Part shown: one piece after another, positions 8,650-18,556 of the stretch
How the letters are laid out: every line of letters starts with the position of its first letter
Position numbering within the stretch: position 1 is the stretch's first letter
Assembly: GCF_000763945.1 (NCBI RefSeq)
Contig: NZ_JQFJ01000005.1
Span: forward strand, 124,001-188,000
Direction: 5' to 3'
DNA length: 64,000 bases
From: Sphingopyxis sp. MWB1
Lineage (GTDB): Bacteria; Pseudomonadota; Alphaproteobacteria; Sphingomonadales; Sphingomonadaceae
Program-made: the position numbers and the translations under genes
Notes under the pieces: generated by a model
Databases searched by the model: none
Told to the model about the DNA's origin: nothing
What the model saw: the letters and a program-made list of their open reading frames with translations, nothing else

Positions 8650-9777
8650 ATGACTGACGTAACGACGCCGCAGGTGCGCCCTGCGCGCCCCACTTTTTCT
8701 TCCGGTCCCTGCGCCAAGCCGCCGGGATGGACCCCCGAAAAACTTTCGACCGACGCACTGGGCCGTTCGCATCGCGCGAAGATTGGCAAGTCGCGCCTTG
8801 GCCTTTGCATCGACCTGATGCGCGAGCTGCTCCAGCTTCCCGACACGCACCGCATCGGCATCGTGCCCGGATCGGACACCGGCGCCTTTGAAATGGCGAT
8901 GTGGACGATGCTGGGTGCGCGTCCCGTGACGACGCTCGCATGGGAAAGCTTCGGTGAAGGTTGGGTCACCGATGCCGCCAAGCAGCTCAAGCTCGATCCG
9001 ACGGTCCTGCGCGCCGATTATGGCCAGCTTCCCGACCTTTCTCAGGTCGACTGGTCGAACGACGTGCTCTTCACCTGGAACGGCACCACCTCGGGCGTCC
9101 GCGTTCCGAACGGCGACTGGATCGCCGACGACCGCGAAGGCCTCTCCTTCGCCGACGCGACCAGCGCGGTGTTCGCTTACGACCTGCCGTGGGACAAGAT
9201 CGACGTTGCAACCTTCAGCTGGCAGAAAGTGCTCGGCGGCGAAGGCGGCCACGGCGTCCTGATCCTCGGCCCGCGCGCGGTCGAACGGCTCGAAAGCCAC
9301 ACCCCGGCCTGGCCGCTCCCCAAGGTTTTCCGCCTCACCAAGGGCGGCAAGCTGGTCGAGGGCGTATTCAAGGGCGAAACGATCAATACCCCCTCGATGC
9401 TCGCGGTCGAGGACGCGATTTTCGCCCTCGAATGGGCGAAATCGGTCGGCGGTCTCGAAGGGCTGAAGGCGCGCAGCGATGCGAACGCCGCCGCGCTCGA
9501 CAAGATCGTCGCGGAACGCGACTGGCTCAGCCACCTCGCCGCTGATCCAGCGATCCGCTCGAAGACTTCGGTCTGCCTGTCGGTCGCGGGTGCCGATGAA
9601 GGCTTCATCAAGAAGTTCGCAGGCCTGCTCGAAGCCGAAGGCGCGGCCTTTGACATTGCGGGCTATCGCGACGCGCCTCCGGGCCTGCGCATCTGGTGCG
9701 GCGCGACCGTCGACACCGCCGATATCGAAGCGCTCGGCCCCTGGCTCGACTGGGCTTACGCTTCGCTCACCGCATAA
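8650..9777 (+). CDS. serC: Phosphoserine aminotransferase
   Basis: A 375-residue PLP enzyme converting 3-phosphohydroxypyruvate to phosphoserine, the second step of serine synthesis. The N-terminus ([12 protein letters not shown]) and the PLP-lysine segment [15 protein letters not shown] (K193) fit the longer alphaproteobacterial form of SerC. A clear AAGGAG ribosome site lies at 8637-8642, eight bases before ATG. The pathway partner serA follows after a palindromic repeat. Confidence 0.96.
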   Translation: MTDVTTPQVRPARPTFSSGPCAKPPGWTPEKLSTDALGRSHRAKIGKSRLGLCIDLMRELLQLPDTHRIGIVPGSDTGAFEMAMWTMLGARPVTTLAWESFGEGWVTDAAKQLKLDPTVLRADYGQLPDLSQVDWSNDVLFTWNGTTSGVRVPNGDWIADDREGLSFADATSAVFAYDLPWDKIDVATFSWQKVLGGEGGHGVLILGPRAVERLESHTPAWPLPKVFRLTKGGKLVEGVFKGETINTPSMLAVEDAIFALEWAKSVGGLEGLKARSDANAAALDKIVAERDWLSHLAADPAIRSKTSVCLSVAGADEGFIKKFAGLLEAEGAAFDIAGYRDAPPGLRIWCGATVDTADIEALGPWLDWAYASLTA

Positions 9778-9781
9778 TATT

Positions 9782-9848
9782 GTCCCGGCGAAAGCCGGGA
9801 CCGCCAGCGATCATCCCCATTCCCAACGATCCCGGCGTTCGCCGGGAT
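9782..9848. repeat. Paired REP-like hairpins between serC and serA
   Basis: Two perfect hairpins: GTCCCGGC-GAAA-GCCGGGAC at 9782-9801 and ATCCCGGC-GTTC-GCCGGGAT at 9829-9848. Both share the CCCGGC core found also at 12831-12851. They occupy the whole serC-serA gap and would lie in the operon transcript, where they could stabilise the serC message or attenuate readthrough. Confidence 0.75.
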
Positions 9849-9862
9849 GACGGAGACAAGAT

Positions 9863-11449
9863 ATGACTACTCCCAAAGTTCTCATCAGCGACAAGATGGA
9901 TCCCAAGGCCGCGCAGATTTTCAAGGAGCGCGGCATCCAGGTCGACGAAATCACCGGCAAGACCAAGGACGAGCTGATCGCGATGATCGGCGATTATGAC
10001 GGCCTCGCCATCCGTTCGGCCACGAAAGTCACCGCCGACGTCCTCGCCGCCGCGACGAACCTGAAGGTCGTCGGCCGCGCCGGCATCGGCGTCGACAATG
10101 TCGACATCCCCGCCGCCTCGGCCAAGGGCGTCGTCGTGATGAACACCCCCTTTGGCAACAGCATCACCACCGCTGAACATGCGGTCGCGATGATGTTCGC
10201 CCTCGCGCGCCAGATCCCCGACGCCAATGCGGGGACGCAGGCGGGCAAATGGCCGAAGAACAGCTTCATGGGCGTCGAGCTCACGCAAAAGACGCTGGGC
10301 CTGATCGGCTGCGGCAATATCGGCAGCATCGTCGCCGAACGCGCGCTCGGCCTTCGCATGAAGGTCGTCGCCTTCGACCCCTTCCTCACCCCCGAACGGG
10401 CGGTCGAGCTGGGCGTCGAAAAGGTTGACCTCGAAACGCTGCTCGCACGCGCCGACTTCATCACGCTCCACACGCCGCTGACCGACCAGACGCGCAACGT
10501 CCTGTCGCGCGAAAATCTCGCCAAGACCAAGAAGGGCGTGCGCATCATCAACTGCGCGCGCGGCGGGCTGATCGACGAGGAAGCGCTCAAGGACGCGCTC
10601 GAAAGCGGCCATGTCGCAGGCGCCGCGCTCGACGTTTTTGCGGTTGAGCCGCCCCCGGCGGACCATCCGCTGTTCGGCGCGCCCAACTTCATCTGCACGC
10701 CGCATCTCGGCGCCTCGACCGACGAAGCGCAGGTCAATGTTGCCATTCAGGTTGCCGAACAGATTTCGGACTATCTGCTCACCGGCGGCATCACCAACGC
10801 GCTCAACGTCCCCAGCCTCTCGGCCGAGGAAGCACCGAAGCTGCGCCCCTATATGAGCCTTGCCGAAAAGCTCGGCAGCCTCGTCGGCCAGCTCGCGCAC
10901 GACAATCTGACCACCATCTCGGTCGAGGTCGAGGGCGCCGCCGCTGAACTGAATCTCAAGCCGATCACCGCCGCCGTCCTCACCGGCCTGATGCGCCGCT
11001 ATTCGGACAGCGTGAACATGGTCAACGCCCCGCACCTCGCGCGCGAACGCGGGCTCGACGTGCGCGAAGTGCGCCACGACCGCGACGGCGACTATCACAC
11101 GCTCGTCCGCGTCACCGTCGCAACCGAAGCCGGTGACCGTTCGGTTGCGGGCACATTGTTCAGCAATGGCGACCCGCGGCTCGTCGAAATGTTCGGCATC
11201 AAGGTTGAGGCCGATCTTGATGGCGACATGCTCTATATCGTCAACGAGGATGCGCCGGGCTTTATCGGACGGATCGGCGCGGCGCTCGGCGATGCCGGGC
11301 TCAACATCGGCACCTTCCACCTTGGCCGCCGCGCCGCGGGCGGCGAGGCCGTGCTGCTTCTCAGCCTCGATTCGCCCATGCCCGAACCCCTTCTGTGGCA
11401 ACTTTGCCAGCTTCCGGGCGTGAAAACGGTCAAGGGCCTGAAGTTTTAA
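9863..11449 (+). CDS. serA: D-3-phosphoglycerate dehydrogenase (long form with ACT domain)
   Basis: A 528-residue enzyme oxidising 3-phosphoglycerate to 3-phosphohydroxypyruvate, the first step of serine synthesis. The NAD-binding core has the GCGNIG glycine motif near residue 150. The catalytic Arg, Glu and His sit in NCARGGLIDEEAL, VFAVEPP and TPHLGAST. An intervening allosteric domain (about 330-450) and a C-terminal ACT domain (about 455-528, MLYIVNEDAPGFIGRIG) mark the long, serine-regulated form. Start ATG 9863 lies shortly after the paired hairpins. Confidence 0.97.
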   Translation: MTTPKVLISDKMDPKAAQIFKERGIQVDEITGKTKDELIAMIGDYDGLAIRSATKVTADVLAAATNLKVVGRAGIGVDNVDIPAASAKGVVVMNTPFGNSITTAEHAVAMMFALARQIPDANAGTQAGKWPKNSFMGVELTQKTLGLIGCGNIGSIVAERALGLRMKVVAFDPFLTPERAVELGVEKVDLETLLARADFITLHTPLTDQTRNVLSRENLAKTKKGVRIINCARGGLIDEEALKDALESGHVAGAALDVFAVEPPPADHPLFGAPNFICTPHLGASTDEAQVNVAIQVAEQISDYLLTGGITNALNVPSLSAEEAPKLRPYMSLAEKLGSLVGQLAHDNLTTISVEVEGAAAELNLKPITAAVLTGLMRRYSDSVNMVNAPHLARERGLDVREVRHDRDGDYHTLVRVTVATEAGDRSVAGTLFSNGDPRLVEMFGIKVEADLDGDMLYIVNEDAPGFIGRIGAALGDAGLNIGTFHLGRRAAGGEAVLLLSLDSPMPEPLLWQLCQLPGVKTVKGLKF

Positions 11450-11451
11450 GC

Positions 11452-11571
11452 CCTCCCCTCCCGCTTGCGGGAGGGGCAGCGAGACTTGGGCGCTGGCGCC
11501 CTAGTCGCAGCGGGGTGGGCATCGCATCGCCGCATGCCCACCCCCTGCCCCTCCCGCAAGCGGGAGGGGAG
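11452..11571. repeat. Large compound palindrome between serA and hisZ
   Basis: The left arm CTCCCCTCCCGCTTGCGGGA (11453-11472) and the right arm near 11550-11571 are inverted copies of each other. Each arm is also a hairpin by itself (CCCCTCCCGC / GCGGGAGGGG). The centre carries GTGGGCAT opposing ATGCCCAC. The roughly 120-base unit looks like a MITE-sized dispersed repeat and could fold into a cruciform or serve as a terminator in either direction. Confidence 0.75.
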
Positions 11572-11612
11572 ATTTGTTGAACTCGCCTCGCGACCATCCT
11601 AAGGCCCAACAG

Positions 11613-12728
11613 ATGATCAAGGCCCCTGCCCTGCTGCCCGAAGGCCTCCGCGACCGCCTGCCCGAACAGGCCGAGGCCACCTCGCGCGTCACCCGCGCGC
11701 TGGTCGATGCGATGCGCGCGCATGGCTATGGCCGCGTCGCCCCGCCCCTCGCCGAATTTCGCGAAACGCTGGGCGGCAATAACGAGCGCGCCGCGCGCGA
11801 CCTGCTCCGCTTCACCGATCCCGTGTCGCAGCGCACGCTCGCGTTGCGCCCCGACATCACGCGGCAGGTCGGGCGCATTGCCACCTCGTTGCTCGCCGCC
11901 GCCGCCCGCCCCTTGCGCCTCTGCTATGCGGGACAGGTGGTGAAGCTGCGCGCAAGCCAGCTTCGCCCCGCGCGCGAAATGCTTCAGGTCGGCGCGGAAT
12001 TGATCGGCAGCGACAGCGTCGCCGCCGCGCATGAAATTGTCATCGTCGCGCTGGAGGCGCTGGAAGCCGCGGGAATCAAGGCGATCACGCTCGATTTCAC
12101 CTTGCCCGATGTCGTCGACCTGCTCGCCGACGGGCCGCTTCCGGCGCCGGCCGACCGGCAGGCGCTGCGCGATGCGCTCGATGCCAAGGATGCCGGCGCA
12201 CTGATGCGGCTGGGCGCAGAGGCCTATCTGCCGCTTCTCCACGCCGCCGGCCCCTTTGACGCTGCCATTGCCGAACTGCGCGCGTTTGACACCGCCGGGG
12301 TGCTCGCCAGCCGGATCGAAGCACTGGAAAAAATCGCCGCCGCGATTCAGGGCCGGGCCAATCTGACCCTCGACCCCACCGAACGCCATGGCTTTGCCTA
12401 TCAAAGCTGGTTCGGCTTTTCGATTTTTGCGCCGGGTTTTGGCGACGCCATCGGGCGCGGCGGCGCCTATGCCATTCCCGTGGGCGAAGATCAGGAAGAA
12501 CCCGCGACCGGCTTTTCCCTCTATCCCGACCCGCTGATCGAAGCCGGGCTGGGCATGGAGGCCCCAAGCGAACGCCGCATCTTCCTGCCGCTCGGCCACG
12601 ACGCCGACCTCGCGGCAAGCCTGCGCGCCGACGGCTGGCACACCGTCGCGGCGCTGACCGATACCGACGACGCCGAACGGCTCGGCTGCGCCTACACCCT
12701 CGGCCCCGACGGCCCCGTCGAAGCGTAA
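11613..12728 (+). CDS. hisZ: ATP phosphoribosyltransferase regulatory subunit
   Basis: A 371-residue HisRS-like protein without tRNA-charging extensions. The opening PALLPEGLRDRLPEQAEATSR and the motif-2-like RDLLRFTDPVSQRTLALRPDITRQVGR are typical of HisZ, which assembles with the short HisG to start histidine synthesis. No hisG is seen in this window. I prefer ATG 11613 (AAGG nine bases upstream) to a TTG at 11574. The serA-hisZ-purA neighbourhood recurs in sphingomonads as far as I recall. Confidence 0.9.
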   Translation: MIKAPALLPEGLRDRLPEQAEATSRVTRALVDAMRAHGYGRVAPPLAEFRETLGGNNERAARDLLRFTDPVSQRTLALRPDITRQVGRIATSLLAAAARPLRLCYAGQVVKLRASQLRPAREMLQVGAELIGSDSVAAAHEIVIVALEALEAAGIKAITLDFTLPDVVDLLADGPLPAPADRQALRDALDAKDAGALMRLGAEAYLPLLHAAGPFDAAIAELRAFDTAGVLASRIEALEKIAAAIQGRANLTLDPTERHGFAYQSWFGFSIFAPGFGDAIGRGGAYAIPVGEDQEEPATGFSLYPDPLIEAGLGMEAPSERRIFLPLGHDADLAASLRADGWHTVAALTDTDDAERLGCAYTLGPDGPVEA

Positions 12729-13137
12729 GCAGGGTCAAAGCTGCGGGGCAGCAAAGACCGGAAGGCCGCGAAAGACACAGGCCCGCCGGAGAAAGCCCCT
12801 GTCCTCCCGCTCGTCCCGCCCCCCATCGTCATCCCGGACTTGATCCGGGATCCATGGCCACCACCGCCATGCACCGCCCCATCCCCCCACGCGCAACCTA
12901 TCCCAAAGGCCGCACAATCAGCCCGATGCCGCCCGCCCCGATAATGCTGTCCTACAGCCTCCGGCCATGCCAGCCTTCACCCCGGCTCTTTCAATATGTG
13001 GACACAGCATCGCGGACCGATCTGCCGAGACAGGCCAAAGCGAAGACGACCGCCTAAAATTGCACAGGGCTGAACTTTACTGAACTTTGAAACGGCCCGT
13101 TCGATAAAAGCGTCTCTTTTCAACGCTAAATAACGCC
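12729..13137. other. Gene-free stretch with one REP hairpin and a 10-bp tandem repeat
   Basis: No convincing reading frame. It holds a perfect hairpin ATCCCGGA-CTTGA-TCCGGGAT at 12831-12851, which shares its core with the serC-serA pair, and a direct repeat CTGAACTTTA/CTGAACTTTG at 13070-13089. A weak AAAAG/CTTTT inverted repeat near 13108-13122 could serve as the terminator of the esterase transcribed leftwards. Nothing else was recognised. Confidence 0.6.
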
Positions 13138-14085
13138 CTATCGGGCAAATAGCCGTTTCAGCCATGCATCGACCCGCGCTGTTGCGGCATAGGCCGGGTC
13201 ACCCAGGCGGCGGTTGATCTCGGCATGCCCCTTCAACCCTTCGCCGGGAAAGCTGCCATGCTCGACGCGCGATCCGCTTTTTTCCAGCGCGGTCCCCAGG
13301 GCTTTCGCCTGCCGCACCCCATCGGGCCGCTGAACGTAAAGAAGCAGGAAGGCAGGGGCATTCGGCGCAGCCGCCTGCACCGTCGGCGACAAGGCCTTCT
13401 GCCGCACCGGATCGGTTCCGAAAGCCTGCACAAAGGTCTGCCGCATGATCGGCGGCCCGTCGTTCATCTGGGCACGGACGTCATAGGCGGCCCCGTCGAT
13501 GGGGATTACCCCCGCGATATCCGCGAACGACAGCCCTGCGCCTTTGAGATAGCGCTCGTCAGTGGCGACGAGCGCGACCAGATGGGCGCCCGCGCTATGC
13601 CCCATCAGCACGATGCGCCGCCGGTCGATATCCAGCACCGCCGCCCTGTCGACGAGCGCGCGCACCGCGCCCGCCACGTCCGCCGCCTGCTGCTCGACGG
13701 TCGCTGCCGGGACAAGGCGATAGTTGATCGACGCAAAGGCATAGCCTTGGCCCGGATAATGCACCGCCTTGAACCGGCCCGTCGCATTATCCTTGTCGCC
13801 GCGCTTCCAACCGCCGCCGTGGACAAAGATGATCAGCGGCGCCGGGCCGTTCGCATCGCGGGCGCGCCAGATGTCGAGGGTCTGGAGCGGGTCGGCGCCA
13901 TAGGCGATTGTCTCGCTCCCCGGTGCCTTCGGCGCCGTGTCGGCCCCCATGCGTTCCATGATGCGGTCACGCAGGCGGTCGCGCAGCCGTTCGCGCGCGT
14001 CGGCAGAGGGAACCGGCGCTGCAATATTGGTGACAGCAAAGGCCATGAGGGCGACAAAGCCGACATAAGGGCGCGGGCTGCGCAT
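13138..14085 (-). CDS. Secreted alpha/beta hydrolase (esterase/lipase, HSL-like)
   Basis: A 315-residue hydrolase. The signal peptide covers about residues 1-29 ([18 protein letters not shown]...ADA). The oxyanion motif HGGGW is at 89-93 and the nucleophile elbow GHSAG at 162-166 (S164). The probable catalytic histidine lies in LKGHAEI near the C-terminus. This matches BD-FAE or carbohydrate-esterase type enzymes acting on small esters. ATG 14085 is chosen because GAAGGAA precedes it at the right distance; a longer start at 14127 has no such site. It interrupts the hisZ-purA neighbourhood on the opposite strand. Confidence 0.9.
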   Translation of the reverse strand: MRSPRPYVGFVALMAFAVTNIAAPVPSADARERLRDRLRDRIMERMGADTAPKAPGSETIAYGADPLQTLDIWRARDANGPAPLIIFVHGGGWKRGDKDNATGRFKAVHYPGQGYAFASINYRLVPAATVEQQAADVAGAVRALVDRAAVLDIDRRRIVLMGHSAGAHLVALVATDERYLKGAGLSFADIAGVIPIDGAAYDVRAQMNDGPPIMRQTFVQAFGTDPVRQKALSPTVQAAAPNAPAFLLLYVQRPDGVRQAKALGTALEKSGSRVEHGSFPGEGLKGHAEINRRLGDPAYAATARVDAWLKRLFAR

Positions 14086-14262
14086 GAATTTTCCTTCCCC
14101 GAAAATTTGGGTTCGCGCGAACAGCAATGCGCGAAAAACAATCCTCCCAAACCGGATAGCTGCGCGCCAAATGTCGCATTTTCATGTCAGGCGCCCTTGC
14201 CTCTGCGGCCAAATAGGCTAAGGCCGCGCCGGGTCCAAAACCCGTTTCAGCAGGACAGCATC

Positions 14263-15552
14263 ATGGCAAATGTTACCGTCATCGGGTCGCAATGGGGCGA
14301 CGAGGGCAAGGGAAAGATCGTCGACTGGCTCGCCAGCCGCGCCGACGCCGTCGTCCGTTTTCAGGGCGGCCATAATGCCGGCCATACGCTGGTCGTCGGC
14401 GAACAGGTTTACAAATTGTCGCTGCTGCCCTCGGGCATTGTCACGGGCACGCTGTCGATCATCGGCAATGGCGTCGTCCTCGATCCCTGGGCCTTGCGCG
14501 ACGAAATCGCCAAGCTGCGCGGCCAAGGGGTGAAAATTAACCCCGAAAATTTCGCCATTGCCGACAATTGCGCGCTGATCCTGCCCTTTCACCGCGACCT
14601 TGACGGCCTGCGCGAAACCGCCGCGGGCGCGGGCAAGATCGGCACGACGGGCCGCGGTATCGGCCCCGCCTATGAAGACAAGGTCGGCCGCCGCGCGATC
14701 CGCGTGTGCGACCTCGCGCATCTCGACCATCTCGAACCGCAGCTCGACCGGCTGACCGCGCACCATGATGCGCTGCGCGCCGGTTTCGGCGAGCCGCCGA
14801 TCGACCGCGACGCGCTCGTCGCCGAACTGCGCGAGATCGCCGACTTCGTGCTCGAATATGCACAGCCGGTGTGGAAGCGGCTCAAGAAGGTCCGCAAGGC
14901 GGGCGCGCGCATCTTGTTCGAGGGCGCACAGGGCGTACTGCTCGACATCGACCACGGCACCTACCCCTTCGTCACCAGTTCGAACACCGTCAGCGGCACC
15001 GCCGCATCGGGTTCGGGGCTTGGGCCTTCGTCGGTCGGCTTCGTGCTGGGCATTGCCAAGGCCTATACGACCCGCGTCGGCAGCGGCCCTTTCCCCACCG
15101 AGCTTGATGACGATACCGGCCAAAAGCTGGGCGAGCGGGGCCATGAATTTGGCACCGTCACCGGGCGCAAGCGCCGTTGCGGCTGGTTCGACGCCGTGCT
15201 CGTGCGCCAAAGCTGCGCCGTGTCGGGCGTCACCGGCATCGCGCTCACCAAGCTCGACGTGCTCGACGGTTTCGACACCATCCGCATCTGCACCGGCTAT
15301 CGGCTGCGCGGCAAGATCCTTGACTATTTCCCCGCCCACGCCGCCGATCAGGCTGCGGTGGAGCCGATTTACGAGGAAATGGAAGGCTGGAAGGAATCGA
15401 CCGCCGGCGCGCGCAGCTATGCCGATCTGCCCGCCCAGGCGATCAAATATATTCAGCGCGTCCAGGAACTGATCGAAACGCCCATCGCGCTCGTTTCGAC
15501 CAGCCCCGAACGCGACGATACGATCCTGATCCGCGACCCGTTCAGCGACTGA
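14263..15552 (+). CDS. purA: Adenylosuccinate synthetase
   Basis: A 429-residue enzyme forming adenylosuccinate from IMP and aspartate with GTP, on the route to AMP. The family-defining N-terminus [17 protein letters not shown] (GTP site and catalytic Asp) and GGHNAGHT are intact. The open frame runs on upstream, but homology begins at ATG 14263, so that extension is not coding. Confidence 0.97.
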   Translation: MANVTVIGSQWGDEGKGKIVDWLASRADAVVRFQGGHNAGHTLVVGEQVYKLSLLPSGIVTGTLSIIGNGVVLDPWALRDEIAKLRGQGVKINPENFAIADNCALILPFHRDLDGLRETAAGAGKIGTTGRGIGPAYEDKVGRRAIRVCDLAHLDHLEPQLDRLTAHHDALRAGFGEPPIDRDALVAELREIADFVLEYAQPVWKRLKKVRKAGARILFEGAQGVLLDIDHGTYPFVTSSNTVSGTAASGSGLGPSSVGFVLGIAKAYTTRVGSGPFPTELDDDTGQKLGERGHEFGTVTGRKRRCGWFDAVLVRQSCAVSGVTGIALTKLDVLDGFDTIRICTGYRLRGKILDYFPAHAADQAAVEPIYEEMEGWKESTAGARSYADLPAQAIKYIQRVQELIETPIALVSTSPERDDTILIRDPFSD

Positions 15553-15576
15553 CAGACAGCGTCCGACCCGCGCGGT

Positions 15577-16089
15577 TCAGAGGATTTCGTAAATATGGTG
15601 GCGCACGCCGAATGACGTGCGCTCACCCACCCCGACGGCGAGCACGCCATTCAGCCAGCCGTGGCGCTCGCTCGCGGTTTCGAACAGCGGCGCAATGCGC
15701 AGATAATAATCGCCCGCATCGACCGGCGGCTGGGCGGGATCGGCGAATTTTTCGCGCACCGCATCGGGAATGCGGGTACGTCCGCCATAGGTGACATAGA
15801 CAAGCGCCCCGTCATCGGCCTCCCACACGGCGCGCGCATCGAACGTCCCCACCGCAACATCGTCGCCCAGCCGTCCGCCGCGCGACCAATTGCCACCGCC
15901 CGGCAGGATGCGCCCCGCGACTCGGGGGCCGAAAAAACGGCCGCCGGTGACATATCCCATCCGCATGTCGCCAAAAGGCGCAGCACCAATGCCGATCAGC
16001 CCGCCCCCCACTTCAAACTCCGCCGTGCATAAATAACGGTGATTCAACGGCAGTTTGGTGGGTTCAGGGGCACGGTGGTTTGACGTCAT
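15577..16089 (-). CDS. DUF3237 domain-containing protein
   Basis: A 170-residue cytoplasmic protein that is almost entirely a DUF3237 domain (LCTAEFEVGGGLIGIGAAPFGDMRMGYVTGGRF near the start; YLRIAPLFETASERHGWLN near the end). Members are small beta-barrel proteins of unknown activity often found beside aromatic or terpenoid catabolic genes, which fits its neighbours here. ATG 16089 has GAAGGAG eight bases upstream. It is divergent from the TonB receptor and shares the intergenic region with the 16145 palindrome. Confidence 0.85.
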   Translation of the reverse strand: MTSNHRAPEPTKLPLNHRYLCTAEFEVGGGLIGIGAAPFGDMRMGYVTGGRFFGPRVAGRILPGGGNWSRGGRLGDDVAVGTFDARAVWEADDGALVYVTYGGRTRIPDAVREKFADPAQPPVDAGDYYLRIAPLFETASERHGWLNGVLAVGVGERTSFGVRHHIYEIL

Positions 16090-16144
16090 TTTCGTTCTCC
16101 TTCGCAATGCTATGGACAAGGATAAAACAATTAGTATGCTAAGG

Positions 16145-16159
16145 GTCAATCAAATTGAC
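16145..16159. promoter_or_regulatory. Putative operator: 15-bp inverted repeat in the DUF3237/TonB-receptor intergenic region
   Basis: GTCAATCAAATTGAC is a perfect 6-3-6 inverted repeat located 46-60 bases before the receptor start and 56-70 before the DUF3237 start. A near-identical site, GTCAATAAAGTTGAC, precedes the VOC gene of the same locus at 21824. Both continue with GACGG. Position and recurrence suggest a binding site for one regulator. The regulator is not encoded next to either site. Confidence 0.55.
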
Positions 16160-16204
16160 GGGTCTTATGGGATTTTGGGGCACCGTCAGACAGGGGAGGG
16201 ATGG

Positions 16205-18463
16205 ATGAAGGTTCGCACACAGATTCTCGCATCGGGCGCCGCACTCATCGCGATGACGGGCACAGCACCAGCGATTGCGCAAGAGGCCGAAGACCAGGCA
16301 CCCGCAGCGCGCAGCGCCACCAATGCCGAAATTGTCGTCACCGCGCAAAAGCGCGAACAAAATCTGCAGGACGTCCCCATTTCGATGGAAGTGATGAGCG
16401 GCGAAAAGCTCTCCGACTTCAATGCCAGTGACATAAAATCGGTCATGAATTACGCGCCGAACGTCTTTGTCCAGTCCACCGCGGGCAATGATGTCATCTA
16501 TATTCGCGGTTTTGGGTCGCCGCCGGCTAATTTTGCTTTTGACCAGTCCGTCTCCCTTTATGTCGATGGCGTTTATGCGGGGCGTTCGCGACAGGCGCAG
16601 GCGCCTTTTTTCGATCTTGAACGGGTCGAGGTGCTGCGCGGGCCGCAGGGCGCGCTGTTCGGCAAAAATACCGCAGCGGGCGCGGTCAGCGTCGTGTCTG
16701 CGGGACCGACCGCAACCCCCGAAGGCGCCTTTACCGCCCTGTATAATTTCGACCATGAAGGCATCGATATCTCAGGCCATGTGTCCGGCCCGATCAGCGA
16801 CACGCTGGGCGCGCGCCTTGCCTATAAATTGGTGAAGCAGGACGGCTATATCCGCAATCTTGCCACCGGCCATGACGATCCCGAAATCAAGCAGCAGCTT
16901 GCTCGCCTGACGCTGCGCTGGGAACCGTCGAATGATTTCGATTATACGGTGAAGGCCGAATATGCGAACCGCGATGTGGTCGGCGGCATCACGGTGTCCA
17001 ACCCGCTGACCGGCGGACAGCATCCGGGCGAAACCCGCTATCTGGAACAGTCGCCACTGGGGCAGGAAGGCACCGCCACCGAGTCGGTCATGCTTTCCGG
17101 CGTCGGCAATGTCGCGCTCGGCGACTATACGCTGACCTCGGTGACTGGCTACAGCTGGTTCGACGCCAATATCATCAACGGCTTTGACCAGACCATCCCC
17201 GGCGGGGGGGGCGCGGTCACCAATAATTCGGTCTACAACAGCTATCCCGAACGTTTTGACCAATTCTCCCAGGAATTGCGTATCCTCTCACCCGTGGGCG
17301 AGACCTTCGAATTTATTGCCGGGGTCTATTATGACCGGTCGACCTATCGGCTGGACATGCAGCAGGGTTTCGACATCAAAAATCTGTTCGGCAATCCCTA
17401 TCTTGGCCGGATCGACAGCCGCTTCAATCAAAAGGCCGAAAGCTGGTCGGTCTTTGGCCAGGGCACGCTGAATGTCACCGACGCCTTCCGCGCCATCGGC
17501 AGCCTGCGCTACACCCATACCAAGAAGAAAGCCGATTTTGCCTCGCGGCTCATTTATGGTCCCTTTGCGCTGCGTCCCATTTCCTCGGCGGACGGCTCGC
17601 TGAGCGAAGGCAATGTCGATCCTTCGGTCACGCTGCAATATGATGTCGCACCGCGGGTGATGGTCTATGCCACCTGGGGACGCGGATCGAAATCGGGCGG
17701 TTTCGTCAGCAACACTTTGGGGACGACCAACGCCACCTTCGCCTTTGAACCCGAAAAATCGGAGAATTTCGAGGCCGGAATCAAATCGACGCTGTTCGAT
17801 GGCAAGCTGGTCGCCAATCTGTCAGCTTATCACACCCAGTTCAAGGATCTGCAGGTGTCGGTCTATCGACCCCAGACATCGAGCTATCTGACCGGCAATG
17901 CCGCGAGCGCGACGTCGAAGGGGCTGGAGGGCTCGCTCGCCCTTTATCTGTCGCCCAATTTCGACATCAGCGCATCGGGCGCCTATTCGGATATCAAATA
18001 TGATGATTATCCGGGCGCGGCCTGCTTGGCGACCCAAGTGGCCGACGGAAGCTGCGACCCGAACGATCCGACCAGCATCGCCAATAATAATCTGGCGGGC
18101 TATCCGCTCGCCTATTCGTCGAAATTCACCGGCAATGTGACCGCCCATGCGCGTTTCGACCTGTCGAGCGATCTCAAGCTCGACATCACCGGCATTGCAG
18201 CGGGACGCAGCAAATATTTCAACTCGGACAATCAGAGCCCCGATTTCGGGGTGCAGCGCGGCTATGTGAAGTTCGATCTGCGCGTGCAGGTGGCCGATCA
18301 GGATGACCGCTGGCATCTGGCGCTGGTCGGCAAGAATCTGACCAATGAAAAGACGGTGGGCAGCGCTTTCAACCTGCCCTGGCCAATCACCGAGGTCTCG
18401 CGCGCGATCCTCTATCTGGAACCGACGCGCAATATCGCACTGGAGGCAGGGTTCAAATTCTGA
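16205..18463 (+). CDS. TonB-dependent outer-membrane receptor
   Basis: A 752-residue receptor. A signal peptide ends at about residue 24 (PAIAQ-EAEDQ). The plug domain follows with IVVTAQKREQNLQDVPISM and LERVEVLRGPQGALFGKNTAAGAVSVV, then a 22-strand barrel ending in ...IALEAGFKF with the terminal aromatic typical of outer-membrane proteins. This subgroup is very common in sphingomonads and imports nutrients other than iron as often as iron. The operon neighbours suggest an organic (aromatic or terpenoid-like) substrate. GGGAGG precedes ATG 16205. Confidence 0.95.
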   Translation: MKVRTQILASGAALIAMTGTAPAIAQEAEDQAPAARSATNAEIVVTAQKREQNLQDVPISMEVMSGEKLSDFNASDIKSVMNYAPNVFVQSTAGNDVIYIRGFGSPPANFAFDQSVSLYVDGVYAGRSRQAQAPFFDLERVEVLRGPQGALFGKNTAAGAVSVVSAGPTATPEGAFTALYNFDHEGIDISGHVSGPISDTLGARLAYKLVKQDGYIRNLATGHDDPEIKQQLARLTLRWEPSNDFDYTVKAEYANRDVVGGITVSNPLTGGQHPGETRYLEQSPLGQEGTATESVMLSGVGNVALGDYTLTSVTGYSWFDANIINGFDQTIPGGGGAVTNNSVYNSYPERFDQFSQELRILSPVGETFEFIAGVYYDRSTYRLDMQQGFDIKNLFGNPYLGRIDSRFNQKAESWSVFGQGTLNVTDAFRAIGSLRYTHTKKKADFASRLIYGPFALRPISSADGSLSEGNVDPSVTLQYDVAPRVMVYATWGRGSKSGGFVSNTLGTTNATFAFEPEKSENFEAGIKSTLFDGKLVANLSAYHTQFKDLQVSVYRPQTSSYLTGNAASATSKGLEGSLALYLSPNFDISASGAYSDIKYDDYPGAACLATQVADGSCDPNDPTSIANNNLAGYPLAYSSKFTGNVTAHARFDLSSDLKLDITGIAAGRSKYFNSDNQSPDFGVQRGYVKFDLRVQVADQDDRWHLALVGKNLTNEKTVGSAFNLPWPITEVSRAILYLEPTRNIALEAGFKF

Positions 18464-18478
18464 ACCTTTACCTGTCAG

Positions 18479-18522
18479 GGGACGTGGCCGCTGTTATCGG
18501 TCGGCTGCACCGGCCACGTCCC
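18479..18522 (+). terminator. Long hairpin after the TonB receptor gene
   Basis: GGGACGTGGCCG at 18479-18490 pairs perfectly with CGGCCACGTCCC at 18511-18522 (12 bp, 20-base loop). No T-run follows, so it may be a processing or stability element separating receptor mRNA from the downstream GST mRNA rather than a complete terminator. Confidence 0.6.
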
Positions 18523-18556
18523 AGCCATATCGCCTATCAGGACAGGGGATCGGAGG

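Noticed and set aside
12755..12775. GGAAG-containing stretch resembling the SRP RNA tetraloop region
   Set aside because: The flanking sequence does not form the required asymmetric internal loop or long stem.
13225..14262. N-terminal extension of the purA frame by 346 codons
   Set aside because: The extension is antisense to the esterase and adenylosuccinate synthetase homology starts at ATG 14263.
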